Assembly: GCA_031841125.1 (NCBI GenBank) | Contig: CM063108.1 | Span: forward strand, 69,908,344-69,972,343 | Direction of reading: 5' to 3' | DNA from: Acanthococcus lagerstroemiae | Taxonomy: Eukaryota; Arthropoda; Insecta; Hemiptera; Eriococcidae | DNA length: 64,000 nucleotides | Translations under genes and position numbers: made by a program | Shown here: one piece after another, positions 37,801-50,600 of the stretch | Layout of the letters: every line of letters begins with the position of its first letter | Numbering within the stretch: position 1 is the first letter of the stretch | Notes under the pieces: generated by a model | Databases searched by the model: none | The model's input: only the letters and a program-made list of their open reading frames with translations | What the model was told of the DNA's origin: nothing

Positions 37801-40800
37801 GACCAGGCTTCCCGGTTCATTGTATCCAGTCGCAGATTAGACTCGAGATTTCAAATTATCCATTTATTTAACCCTACTCATAACCCATACAACATTCAAT
37901 AGTTCGCGGATTTTTCTCGGTGGGTCACATGAGAGCATCATGGCGAATTAGTTCGGCCTGAATTTAGAACCACTCACTAGGCTTCATGGTCGGTGTAACA
38001 AGTTTGAGGAAAATCTGGCATTTCGAAATGATACCAGATATAACCCTCCTCTCCCCTGTTGAACTTTTCAATAATCTGAATATTTCTTTTGGTTGGGCAG
38101 TTCAGTGCATCTTCACTAGCTCACCTACCCAGAATTCAGAAGTACTGACCCGGCTTCAGGGTCATGGTATCCAGTCGAAGATTAGATTTGAGATTTCAAA
38201 TTATCCATTTATATAACTCCGCTCATAACCCATACCACTTTCAATATTCCACGGTATTTTCTCATTGGATTAATCTAGAGCTTCATCATGAATGTTTTCA
38301 GCCCGAATTTAGATCCACTGACTAGGCTTCATGGTCAGTGTAAAAAGTTTGAGGACACTTTGTAATTTTGAAATGAAACTTTATAAAACGCACCCTCTCC
38401 CCTCCTGGACTTTTCAATATTCTGAAGATTTCATTTGGTGGTGCAGTTACGTGCATCTGCACCAGCTCACATACCCATAAATCAGAAGTACTGACCAGGC
38501 TTCACGGTCGGTGTATCCTGTTCAAGATTCGATTCAAGTTTTCGAAATGTCCACTATCATCACCCCACTCATAACCCATACAACTTTCAATATTTCGCGG
38601 ATTTTCCACATTGGGTCACATTAGAGCATCATGGCGAATTAGTTCGGCCTGAATTTAGAACCACTCACTAGGCTTCATGATCGATGTAAAAAGTTGGAGG
38701 AAAATTTGAAATTTCAAAATTATACTAGATATAACCCTCCTCTCCACTGTTGAACTTTTCAATATTCTGAAGATTTCTTTTGGTGGTGCAGTTCAGTGCA
38801 TCTTCACTAGCTCACCTACCCTGAATTCAGAAGTTCTGACTAGGCTTCAGGGTCATGGTATCCAGTCGAAGATTAGATTCGAGATTTCAAATTATCCATT
38901 TTTATAACCCCACTCATACCCCATACAACTTTCAATATTCCGCGGTATTGTCTCATTGGATTAATCTGGAGCTTCATCATGACTGTTTTCAGCCCGAATT
39001 TAGATCCACTGACTAGGATTCATGGTCAGTGTAAAAAGTTTGGGGACACTTTGTAATTTTGAAATGAAACTATATAAAACGCACCCTCTCCCCTTCTGGA
39101 CTTTTTAATATTCTGAAGATTTCTTTTGGTGGTGCAGTTTAGTGCATTTGCACTATCTCGCCCACCCATAAATCAGAAGTACTGACCAGGCTTCAGGGTC
39201 ATTGTATCCAGTCCCAGATTAGACTCGAGATTTCAAATTATCCATTTATTTAACCCTACTCATAACCCAGACAACATTCAATTGTTCGCAGATTTTTCTC
39301 GGTGGGTCACATTAGAGCATCATGGCGAATTAGTTCGGCCTGAATTTAGAACCACACACTAGGCTTCATGGTCGGTGTAAAAAGATGGAGGAAAATTGGA
39401 AATTTCAAAATTATACTAGATATAACCCTCCTCTCCCCTGTTGAACTTTTCAATATTCTGAAGATTTCTTTTGGTCGTGCAGTTCAGTGCAACTTCACTA
39501 GCTCACCTACCCTGAGTTCAGAAGTTCTGACTAGGCTTCAGGGTCATGGTATCCAGTCGAAGATTAGATTCGAGATTTCAAATTATCCATTTTTATAACC
39601 CCACTCATACCCCATACAACTTTCAATATTTCGCGGATTTTTCTCATTGGATTAATCTAGAGCTTCATCACGAATTTTTTCAGCCTGAATTTAGATCCAC
39701 TGTTTAGGCTTCATGGTCGGTGTAAAAAGTTTGAGGACACTTGGTAATTTTGAAATGGAACTAAATAAAACGCACCTCTCCCCTCCTGGACTTTTCAATA
39801 TTCTGAAGATTTCTTTTGGCGGTGCAGTTTAGTGCATTTGTACTAGCTCACCCACCCATAAATCAGAAGTACTGAGCAGGCTTCAGGGTCATTGTATCCA
39901 GTCCAAGATTAGACTCGAGATTTCAAATTAATCATTTATTTAACCCTACTCGTAACCCATACAACATTCAATAGTTCGCGAATTTTTCTCGGTGGGTCAC
40001 ATTAGAGCATCATGGCGAATTAGTTTGGCCTGAATTTAGAACCACTCACTAGGCTTCATGGTCGATGTAAAATGATGGAAGAAAATTGGAAATTTCAAAA
40101 TTATACTAGATATAACCCTCCTCTCCCCTGTTGATCTTTTCAATATTCTGAAGATTTCTTTTGGTGGTGCAGTTCAGTGCATCTTCACTAGCTCACCTAC
40201 CCTGAATTCAGAAATATTGACCAGGCTTCAGGGTTGTCAAAAATTGTGAATTTTTGATTCGATTAAATCGAAATTCAGGTTATAATTATTATATAAATAA
40301 TTAATGGTAATTAATCCATAATTAAATTCCTCACCTCGGATGAGGTCACACTGGGGCAATGAGTGGAGCCGTGGTCCAATCAATTGGACCACGTCATGTT
40401 TACATCAGCCCCAATTGGACCACGTCAGATTTACTGTGGTCCCCGCCCCTTTTTCAAGACAACATTCAATATTTCGTGGATTTTCCTCAGTGGATCACAT
40501 TAGAGCAGCATGGCGAATTAGTTCGGCTAGAATTTAGAACCACTCACTGGGCTTCATGGTCGGTGTGAAAAGCTTAAGGAAAATCAGAAATGTCGCAATG
40601 ATGTTAAATATAATGCTCCTCTCCCCTCTTGAGTTTTTCAACATTCTGAAGATTTTCATTACTAGGTTAGTTTATTGCCTCTGTACTGGCTCACCTGCCC
40701 AGAATTCGGAAGTACTGATTAGGCTTCATGGTCGGTGTATCCTGTTCAAGATTCGATTCAAGTTTTCCAAATGTCCGCTTTCATCACCCCACTTATAACC

Positions 40801-43800
40801 CATACAACTTTTAATATTTCACGGATTTTTCTCATCGGATCACTTTAGAGCTTCATAACGAATTATTTTAGCCTGAATGTAGATCCACTGACTAGGCTTC
40901 ATGGTCGGTTTAAAAAGTTGGAGGAAAATTAGAAATTTCGAAATGATACTAGATACAATCATCCACTCCCCTGTTGAACTTTCCAATATTCTGAAGATTT
41001 CTTTTGGTGGTGCAGTTCAGTGCATCTTCAGTAGCTCACCTACCCTGAATTAAGAAGTTCTGACCAGGCTTCAGGTTCATGGTATCCAGTCGCAGATTAG
41101 ATTCGAGATTTCAAATTATCCATTTATATAACCCCACTCATACCCCATACAACTTTCAATATTTCGCGGATTTTTCTCATTGGATTAATCTAGAGCTTCA
41201 TCACGAATTTTTTCAGCCTGAATTTAGATCCACTGTTTAGGCTTCATGGTCGGTGTAAAAAGTTTGAGGACACTTGGTAATTTTGAAATGGAACTAAATA
41301 AAACGCACCTCTCCCCTCCTGGACTTTTCAATATTCTGAAGATTTCTTTTGGTGGTGCAGTTTAGTGCATTTGCACTAGCTCGCCCACCCATAAATCAGA
41401 AGTACTGACCAGGCTTCAGGGTCATTGTATCCAGTCCCAGATTAGACTCGAGATTTCAAATTATCCATTTATTTAACCCTACTCATAACCCATACAACAT
41501 TCAATAGTTCGCGGATTTTTCTCGGTGGGTCACATGAGAGCATCATGGCGAATTAGTTCGGCCTGAATTTAGAACCACTCACTAGGCTTCATGGTCGGTG
41601 TAACAAGTTTGATGAAAATCTGGCATTTAGAAATGATACCAGATATAACCCTCCTCTCCCTTGTTGAACTTTTCAATAATCTGAATATTTCTTTTGGCTG
41701 GGCAGTTCAGTGCATCTTCACTAGCTCACCTACCCAGAATTCAGAAGTACTGACCCGGCTTCAGGGTCATGGTATCCAGTCGAAGATTAGATTTGAGATT
41801 TCAAATTATCCATTTATATAACTCCGCTCATAACCCATACCACTTTCAATATTCCACGGTATTTTCTCATTGGATTAATCTAGAGCTTCATCATGAATGT
41901 TTTCAGCCCGAATTTAGATCCACTGACTAGGCTTCATGGTCAGTGTAAAAAGTTTGAGGACACTTTGTAATTTTGAAATGAAACTTTATAAAACGCACCC
42001 TCTCCCCTCCTGGACTTTTCAATATTCTGAAGATTTCTTTTGGTGGTGCAGTTGCGTGCATCTGCACCAGCTCACATACCCATAAATCAGAAGTACTGAC
42101 CAGGCTTGACGGTCGGTGTATCCTGTTCAAGATTCGATTCAAGTTTTCGAAATGTCCACTATCATCACCCCACTCATAACCCATACAACTTTCAATATTT
42201 CGCGGATTTTCCACATTGGGTCACATTAGAGCATCGTGGCGAATTAGTTCGGCCTGAATTTAGAACCACTCACTAGGCTTCTTGGTCGGTGTAAAAAGTT
42301 TGAGGAAAATTGGAAATTTCAAAATTATACTAGATAATATAACCCTCCTCTCCCCTGTTGAACTTTTCAATATTCTGAAGATTTCTTTTGGTGGTGCAGT
42401 TTATTGCATCTGCGCTAGCCCACCTCCCCAGAATTCAGAAGTACTGACCGGGCTTCAGGGTCATGGTATCCAGTTCATGATTAGATTCGAGATTTCAAAT
42501 TATCCATTTATAAAACCCCACTCATGACCCATACAACTTTCAATATTTCGCGGATTTTTCTCATTGGATTACTTTTGAGCTTCATCACGAATTTTTTCAG
42601 CCTGAATTTAGATCCACTGACTAGGCTTCAGAGTCGGTGTAAAAAGTTTGAGGAAACTTGGGAATTTTTAAATGCAACTATATAAAACGCTCCTCTCCCC
42701 TCCATAACTTTTCAATTCCGTACCGTCAAGAAATGGAAGAGTTTGGATGTAAATGGAAAATCTGACTGTGTTTGGAGCTGCCTAAAAAAGCTGGCAGGAT
42801 TAATCCCCCTGTTTAGAATTACAAGAGCATAGCAGTTCACTGAAGTGTGCATGACCCTCATGCAGGTGATTTCTTATTGTGGTTCATATTTCCAAAATTA
42901 TGGGGAGTGAGCGTGTGGTTGGCGAATGAGCGAAGAGGTGGGAGAGGGAGAGAGCGAGAGAAACATTAAAATACACTGGCTTCTGTTAGCATGCTTAGAT
43001 GTATCTTCTCTCCCTACCTAGTCTCAGCAATAAATATTGGCTAGCATTGTGCCATTGGAACTTTTAGTAATTTTTAGATTTACGCATGATAAAGAGGAAG
43101 GAGAGGATATAACAGAAAAATTTGATTGCTCTGGGTGCTCCAACTAATTCATTTGTGTACATGTCTCTCTATATGAATTCATAGAAGTATTTTACCATCT
43201 GTGAGTCAAGATAGGGCGCCCTCATAAATGGACAATATACATTCGAACATGACAAAATCTGGAGGGGAATGAAGCAAATGCAACCGTCGCATTATTATTG
43301 GACTTATTACAAGAATACTAGCATATGTCTCTTCTACTGAGGATTCACTGGGCCGTAGCAAATCATTGATCTGTGCTGTACTAATAAATAATTAGGGCAT
43401 TGTGATACAGTGTTGCATTTTAAATCTATGCTCTCCACTAAGTGACAAAATGGATAGAACGAAACTATCTATTAGCACCAGATCTTCCTACAAGTCTATT
43501 CTAAGTTTAGCTGATCAAACAAATGTTATCACAAAGCTTGGTTTTCTTTTTATCCGTTCTTTCTTTCCTTCCTTCCTTTTTTTGGCCGGAGGGGGGGGGC
43601 TATGGGTATCCTTTTCTTTAGCCCTCTGAGATTGAGAGCCCTATTGGTGGGCTTGATCCAGTTGAGTAATGAAATAATGAGAATATATGTGTAGATAAAA
43701 AAAACACATTTGAATTATTTTAAAAGTATGGACTGAATGTAGCGTTTGTAAGAAAAAAGGGACACCAATTGAATAATGGTGAGTCGTTCTTAACCTTACA

Positions 43801-44590
43801 ACCAAAATTTTATAAAATTTGATGAAACACTGTAGAAAGAGCACGGAATGTGTGCAATGCACCGAAACTGGATGAAAAAGCTGAGTATAGTATATGTACC
43901 TACTTATTTTCGATTTTTTCTGGAATGCTGACTGATAAAGTCCGAAAAGTTCTTCCCAACCCGCGTTTTATTGTCAAGAGGTTGACCATCCAAGAGGTCT
44001 AGAGCTGATATAAATACAAATTATATTCAAAAGACCTTTCTATCTAATTATGCTGAATAGGTTTAGGGTGTGCAAAAAAGAGATGCTAAATATAAGTAAT
44101 TGGTTGGCCAATCCATTTTCAAGTGTTCTGGAGTGAACGAATTTCGGCTTCATCAGTGAACGCAATGTAGAACCTTCGGGCTTGGTAGAGTTCACATGTC
44201 AGCAGTAGTGTAAAGTAATAAGGCATAGCACTGCTGTAGTGAGCCCTGTACTATGGCTATGTATGTCAATGTTCACTTCAGTAGTCAAAATTGTCACAAC
44301 ATACCGGTAGATGTAGATTAACACCTAATTTATTCTTAGAAGCCGACTTTGTTATATGTATGCATTTGTGGAAGCCGACTTTGTTATAATTATATATACA
44401 TTCGTGGAAGCCGACTTTGTTATGTATACACTCGTGGAAGCCAGCTATAGTTGTAGAAGCCGACTATAGTTGTAGAAGCCAACATTGTACAATATGCATA
44501 AATAGAAGCCAACTTCGCCATGTATAAGAATATACATGTTTTATAAAGCCAGAAGCCGACTTTACCACAGAAGCCGAGTTCACTTATGCG

Positions 44591-44657
<67 letters not shown>

Positions 44658-47600
44658 CACGGGTGTTGAGGCACCACACAACTGCTGTACGTTGCAGCAC
44701 CAGGGATAAATAGACGGTATTGTAGCACCAGGCCAATAAACAGTATTATGACACCAAATGTTTATGATAATTAACCTTATTTAGGCACCACACACTGCTG
44801 CCAAATTTATCTGCATAGATTAACTGTATCGTACCGATAATATTCAATCATGCGCGCGAAGTTTTGCATATGTACTCGTTCGGTTCCTTCCGAATGTGTT
44901 TACATTGCGGATTCCTATATAAATGTCAAGTTCATGCAAGGTAGCTACAAGTTTTTCACCGTGATTTTTGTCTTCTTTAAATAATAACCGAGAACCACTA
45001 TAGCCTAGCCAATTGAGTAATTCTTCATTAACAATAACCTTCTTATCCAGTTGAATTTTCCAAAAAAAATCTGTTCCTTCTGTCATTGTCAATATCCACG
45101 CCGAATCTCGCGCAAACTTCATTGACTGTTATTTTAACAATATTATTATTACACGACCAAGTAGAAACATCGGAGTCACGAACCGCAACACATTTAGATG
45201 AAAACATCTCGACGGCGGTCACTTCACATGTGCAGTGATCACTGTCTCCTTTCAGGCTGTATTTCTACGGCCCCCCCCCAAATGAGGTAGGGGGTTGGAA
45301 TTAGCGGCACAAATTCTATTGTAATTTGTGCTAATTGTGCTTCGAAGTCCCAGAATTTGTGCCGCCTCCCGTGGGTCTACATTTTAATAAAAAGTTTGGG
45401 AGGCCAGAGAAATGTTGCCCCCCCCCCAAATGAAGATAGGTGTTGGAATTAGCGGCACAAATTTTATCGTAATTTGTGCTAATTGTGCTCCGAGGACTCA
45501 GAATTTGTGCCGCATTTTCTGGGCTCACAGTCCAGTGCTCAATTTGGGGGGGGGGGCTGGAAAAATTATGATATTTTAAAAAAACGATCTTCAAAAGGAG
45601 AGATTAACTGGTTTCTGCTGTCACCGAATTAATTTTTCAGGTTTCTTTTCACGGTATCTCATATCCTACCCCAATTTTGGGAGATGCACCCATTCTATCC
45701 AAAGTTTTGTTGTCTTTGTTCATCTTTTTTTTTAAAAATTTTGAGGGGAAAGTGCATAATTTTTTTGGGAACGACACTTCGTTTTTTTTCGCATGGATTT
45801 TGGGAACAATTAACGAAGAAAACCATGGTGAAAGTAAAAAAAGTGTGGATAGGGGGCCCCAAAACCCCCCCCCCAAAAAGGGGGGGGGGAGGGGACAAAA
45901 TTTTCCCAACAAACCCTTCCCCCCCCCAAAAACCCCCCCTTTCCGGCCCAAAAAAAAATAAAATCAAATTTACCCCCCCCCCCAAAAAATTCCAAAAAAA
46001 TGGAAAACAAAGGCCAACCCCCCCCCCCAATTAAAATCCCAAAACAAAAAATTTTTTTAAAAACAAAAATTTTTTTTCAAAAACCAAACAAAATAAAAAC
46101 AAACCAACAATTAAACCCTCCAAAACACAATTTTAAACCCCCCCTCCCGCCCCCCCCTTAAAAACCCCCCCCAATCGCCCCCCCACACACCCCGTTTTAA
46201 CTTTTCCCCCCGGGGAAAAATTTTTAAAAGGGGGTTTTTCCCCTTTTTAATTTTATAATTTTTAAAATTCTCCTACAATTTTAGGTTTCTAAGGGAAAAA
46301 AATTTTGGAGTTGGTGCCCAACCCCCAAAAGTGTCCCAAAAATTAGAAAAACCCCAAAAAATTTTTTTAAGGGGCCCTTTGGCCTCAAAAGCCCTGCCCC
46401 CATTTAAACTTTTGATGTATCCCAAGGATTTGATTTGAAAATTCAACTAGCGCGAAAAAGGAAATTTGGATCCCAAAATTTGAATTCCGAAAATTTTAAA
46501 ACCATCCCTAAAAAATTTACTAGGATTTTTGGGGCGAGAAAATTTTTTAGATTATTGGCCCGGATCCGGCGAAATGAATCAAATGGGCCCAAAAGAAAAT
46601 TTGAAAACCTTTCCTAAAATTTCGATTTTTGAAAATCCCCCCCCCCGTAATCCCCTTTTTGGGAAATTTTTAACGGAGGCCCGCCGCGCATGAATTTGAA
46701 TCCGGAAAATTTTAAAATCTCAAAATTTTAAAATTTTTTTTAAAATTTTTTTAAAATTTTTCCTATTAAACCCCATTTTTTTTTTTTCGGAAATTTTTCC
46801 CCGGGAACGGGGGGCCCCAATGGGGAAAAAAGGGTGAATTGCCGAAAATTTAAAAAGTGTCCAAATTTTATTCAAGGTTTTCCTACCCCCTTTTTTCCCC
46901 GGGCCCCCTTTTAAAAAAATTTTTTGACTTACCTCGGCAACGAGGGTCAGCGTCAAATTTTAGAAATTTTTAATCAGCGCAAAAATTTTTTTAGCAATTT
47001 TTTTTTGTTATCTTTTTTTTGGAATTTTTTTTAAAAATTTGAAAAAAATTTTCTCCATAATACATAGGCTTTTTTTTTTGGGGAAAAAATTTTCCCCCAT
47101 TTGGGGGCCCCACCCGGGAAATAGATGGAAGCCGAGACGAAATTTTTAAAACCCCCCCTCCAAAAAAATTTTTTTTACGGTATTTTGACCCCTTTCTCCG
47201 CGGCCCCCCGTTTAACCACATTTTTTTTGTACTCGCAAGGAGGGGGGCGTCTGATTTTGGGGCGAATTTTAATCAGCGCAAAAATTTTTTAAAATTTTTT
47301 GTTTTCTTTTTTTGGGAAATTTTAAATTTTTAAATTTCCATACTTTACAGGGGGTTTTTGGCGAAAAAATTTTCCGAAAAATTTTGGGCCCGGAGGGAAA
47401 TAGAATCAAACGCCCAACCCAATTTTTGAACCGTCTAAATTGATTTACAGGTATTTGGGGGCCCCTATAGCCCCGCCCCATTAAAACCCCCATTTTTTTA
47501 CCTATTTTTAAGGAGGGTCAAACGTTGATTTGGTCGACCCAATTGAATCAAAAGCAAAAATTTTTTAAATTTTTGTTCTCATCTTTTTGGAAAATTTTAA

Positions 47601-50600
47601 AAATTTGAAAATTTTTTCCAAAAATACATCAGCAATTTTTTTTGGGGAAAAAATTTTTTCCCCCAAATTCGGGCCCGGGCCCGGGGAAAAGATTGGGGAA
47701 AGCCGGACGAAAGAACCCCATCAAATGATTCACAGGCCTTTGAAACCCCCCATAGCCCCGCCCCCCTTTTAAACCCCTTTTGACGTATTTCCCCAACGGG
47801 GTCAGCGCCCGATTTGGGGCGAGAAAAACGAAAACCCGGGGAAAATTGGGGTAAAAAATTTTGGGGGGTTTTCTTTTATTTTAATTTTCCAAAATTTGAA
47901 AAAATTTTTTCCCACCACATTCAGGGGGTTTTTTTTTGGGGGAAAAAAAAAATTTTCCCCCAGCTTCGGGGCCCCAACCCCCCGGGGAATGAAAGAAATG
48001 CCGAGACGAATTCAAAACCCCCTCAAAATGTTTTCAGGCTATTTCTTACCCAGTAACCCCCCCAGTAACCAAAAATTTTTATTAATGGGGGAACACGGGC
48101 AAAAAGCCGGTTTTGACGATTTTTTTTTTTTTTTTTCCTTTTTTTTTTTTTTCGAAAAAAATGCGATTGGGTAGGAAAATTTTCAAAATTTTGAAATTCA
48201 AAATGAAAACCCCATTTCCTACTCAATTTTTTTGTGATTCGAATTCGCGACCAAATTGGCGCCGACCCACCGTTACGCGAAAACAGTCAAAAAGGGTTAA
48301 AATGGGGCGGGTATACTGGTCGAAAAACCGTGAATCAATTTTTGACAGTTAATTCTCCCCCGGGATTTGGGAAACTTTTGCCGGGCCGGCCCGAAGCTCC
48401 GAAAAATTTTTTTTCCCAAAAAAATTTTTTTATTAAAAATTTTAAAATTTAAAAAAAAAATAATAAAATTTTTAAATTTTTTTTATTAAAAATTTAAAAT
48501 AAATTTAAAAATAAAAAAATTTTTTAAAATTTTTAATTAAAAAAAAAAAAAATTATAATTTTTGGGATTAAAATTTTTAAAATAAAATTTTTTAAAAAAA
48601 AAAATTTTTTTAATTAAAATATACTAAACCCTTTTAAAACTTTAATTTTTAAATTTTTTTTAATAAATTTTTAATTTTAAAAAATTTTAAAAAAAATTTA
48701 TTAAAAAAAAATTTAAAATTTTTAAAAATTAAAAATTAATAAAAATTTTTTTAAAAAAAATTTTTTATTAATTTTAAAAATATACCCCCCCAATAATAAA
48801 AAAAAGGGGGATTTTTAAAATTACTTTTTTAAAAAACCCCTTAATAATTTTAATTTTTAATTTTTCTTATTTTAAATTTTTTTTTAAATTAAAATTTTTA
48901 AAAAAATATTAATTAAAATTTTTAAAATTTTAAATTTTAAAAAAAAAAAAAAAATATAAATTTTTATTAATTTTAAATACGGAATTTTGGGAAATCAATA
49001 AAAAATTTTTTTTTTTAATTTTAAAAAGTAAAAAATTTTAAGTTTTAAATTTCTTTTTAAAATTTATTTTTAAATTTAAAATTTTTAAAAAAATAAAATT
49101 TTAAAAAAATTTAAAATTTAAATTTTTAAAAATTAAAAAAAAATTTTATTTTTTTATTAAAAAAAAAAAAAAAAATTTTTTTAAAAAAAATTTTAAAAAT
49201 GTTTTTAAAAATTTTAAATTTTAAAAATTAAATAATAATAAAAAAATTTTATATTTTTTTTATTAAAAATTAAAAAATTTTTTTAAAAATCCTATTAATT
49301 TTAAAAATTTTAAAAATTTAAAATTCAAATAAAAAAAAAAAAAATTTATTCAAGATTCCCCAAATTTTTTTTTGGGAAAATTCGAATTGTTTTAAAAAAA
49401 GCTTTTGATAGCCGCGTAGTTTTGTTGTATTATACAAATGTTTCGGTCTTACACGTTTCCGCCTTGAATGTATCGATTTCAAATTTATACGAACTCTAAT
49501 TTTGATAGCCGGGTAGTTTTATATTTTTATAATACTATTCCCTGTCGAGAGTTGCGTTTTTTAAAACGTGAATGGCCTTAAACATTTCAGCCGAATACCA
49601 CTAGTCCTTGTCGACATTTGCGTTTTTTAAAACGTTAACGACTTAAAACGTGTCGACAGTGTCTTGATTTCGCGAGGAACGAGCGAAGCGAGTTCCGAGT
49701 ACTTTTCGCTACTACTGCGAGGAACGAGCGAAGCGAGTTCCGAGTGCTTTTCGGCCAAAGGCCGAAAAGTCGGTACTGCTTTCGCTTAAGCAGTTTTTTT
49801 GTTGTTTTTTTAGAACATGTGTTTCAAAGCTCAAGAGCCGTATAGAAAATTAGAAACTATACGACATAGCGTTTACTTATAAGCTCTTTTCAACGTGAGT
49901 ACGCATTTTTGTATCGGGGACCCTATTTAGAAAAATTTTACTTTTTACACTCTTCCCAACGATACTTATTACTCATTCTGTCAACAAATATCGCTCAAGT
50001 CCCTTTTGCTTAACAGCGGCCAGTTGTAGTGTGTGGAATAAACGTCGTTATTCTATTCGCATATTCGGACAAAGCTTATCATCGGACAAAAAGATGATTT
50101 TTATTACACACCCTACATCCGTATGAACATGTAAACATTGAACATCATTTTGAAATTGAAGCCCTTATTATGAAAACTACCATAGTTAGTTTTGAAATTT
50201 CGACTTTGCCGCCAAATAGCAACGTGTAATTGCTACTGTTCTGCTGGATGAATTGCTACGGGTAAATGAATAGATGTTGCCTAATTCTATGCACGGTAGA
50301 AGTAGGAGTGTAATAATTGTGAATATAGCGCTATCTGGCAGTAAAGTCGAAATTTCAAAACTGACTATGGTTGTTTTCACAATAAGCGTTTGCATTGAAA
50401 ATAATCATTTCCGAACAAAATTCTGTTTTATAAGGGTAAATGTAGTCCAGTAAAAAGGAATAAATTCATTTTAACATGAAACTAAAAGCAGGAGATTAGT
50501 AAACCAACTGACAGTTACATTTGGTAAAGTTTGACGATACGCATCCTGAAGAGAATTCCTTCATACATTCATTCTACGTATTCGACGTTTCGCGTTATTC

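Larger units (their letters stand above)
26560..42720. repeat. Satellite array, about 345-bp dimeric unit with higher-order structure
   Basis: Roughly 46 head-to-tail units. TTTCAATATTCTGAAG starts recur at 26571, 26914 and 27259 (343 and 345 bp). Each unit is a dimer: the half beginning TTTCAATATTCTGAAGATTTC is followed about 172 bp later by one beginning TTCAATATTTCGCGGATTTT, and both halves carry a GAAT...CTGACTAGGCTTCATGGTC block. A marked variant (CATTTCGAAATGATACCAG) returns at about 30.45, 32.5, 34.9, 38.0 and 41.6 kb, so larger units of six to seven dimers exist. Two identical D insertions mark a segmental duplication about 12.9 kb apart. Recurring 76-codon frames are composition shadows. 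The array lies in intron 5 of the kinase gene. Confidence 0.95.

Noticed and set aside
30437..41821. Recurring 76-codon plus-strand frames starting MVGV in the satellite
   Set aside because: They follow the repeat unit, vary in frame integrity between units, have no signal, motif or splice context, and lie in a kinase intron. Treated as repeat shadows.
45649..48452. Many overlapping Gly/Phe/Lys/Pro-rich frames on both strands
   Set aside because: They fall in the homopolymer-inflated tract and cannot be trusted.
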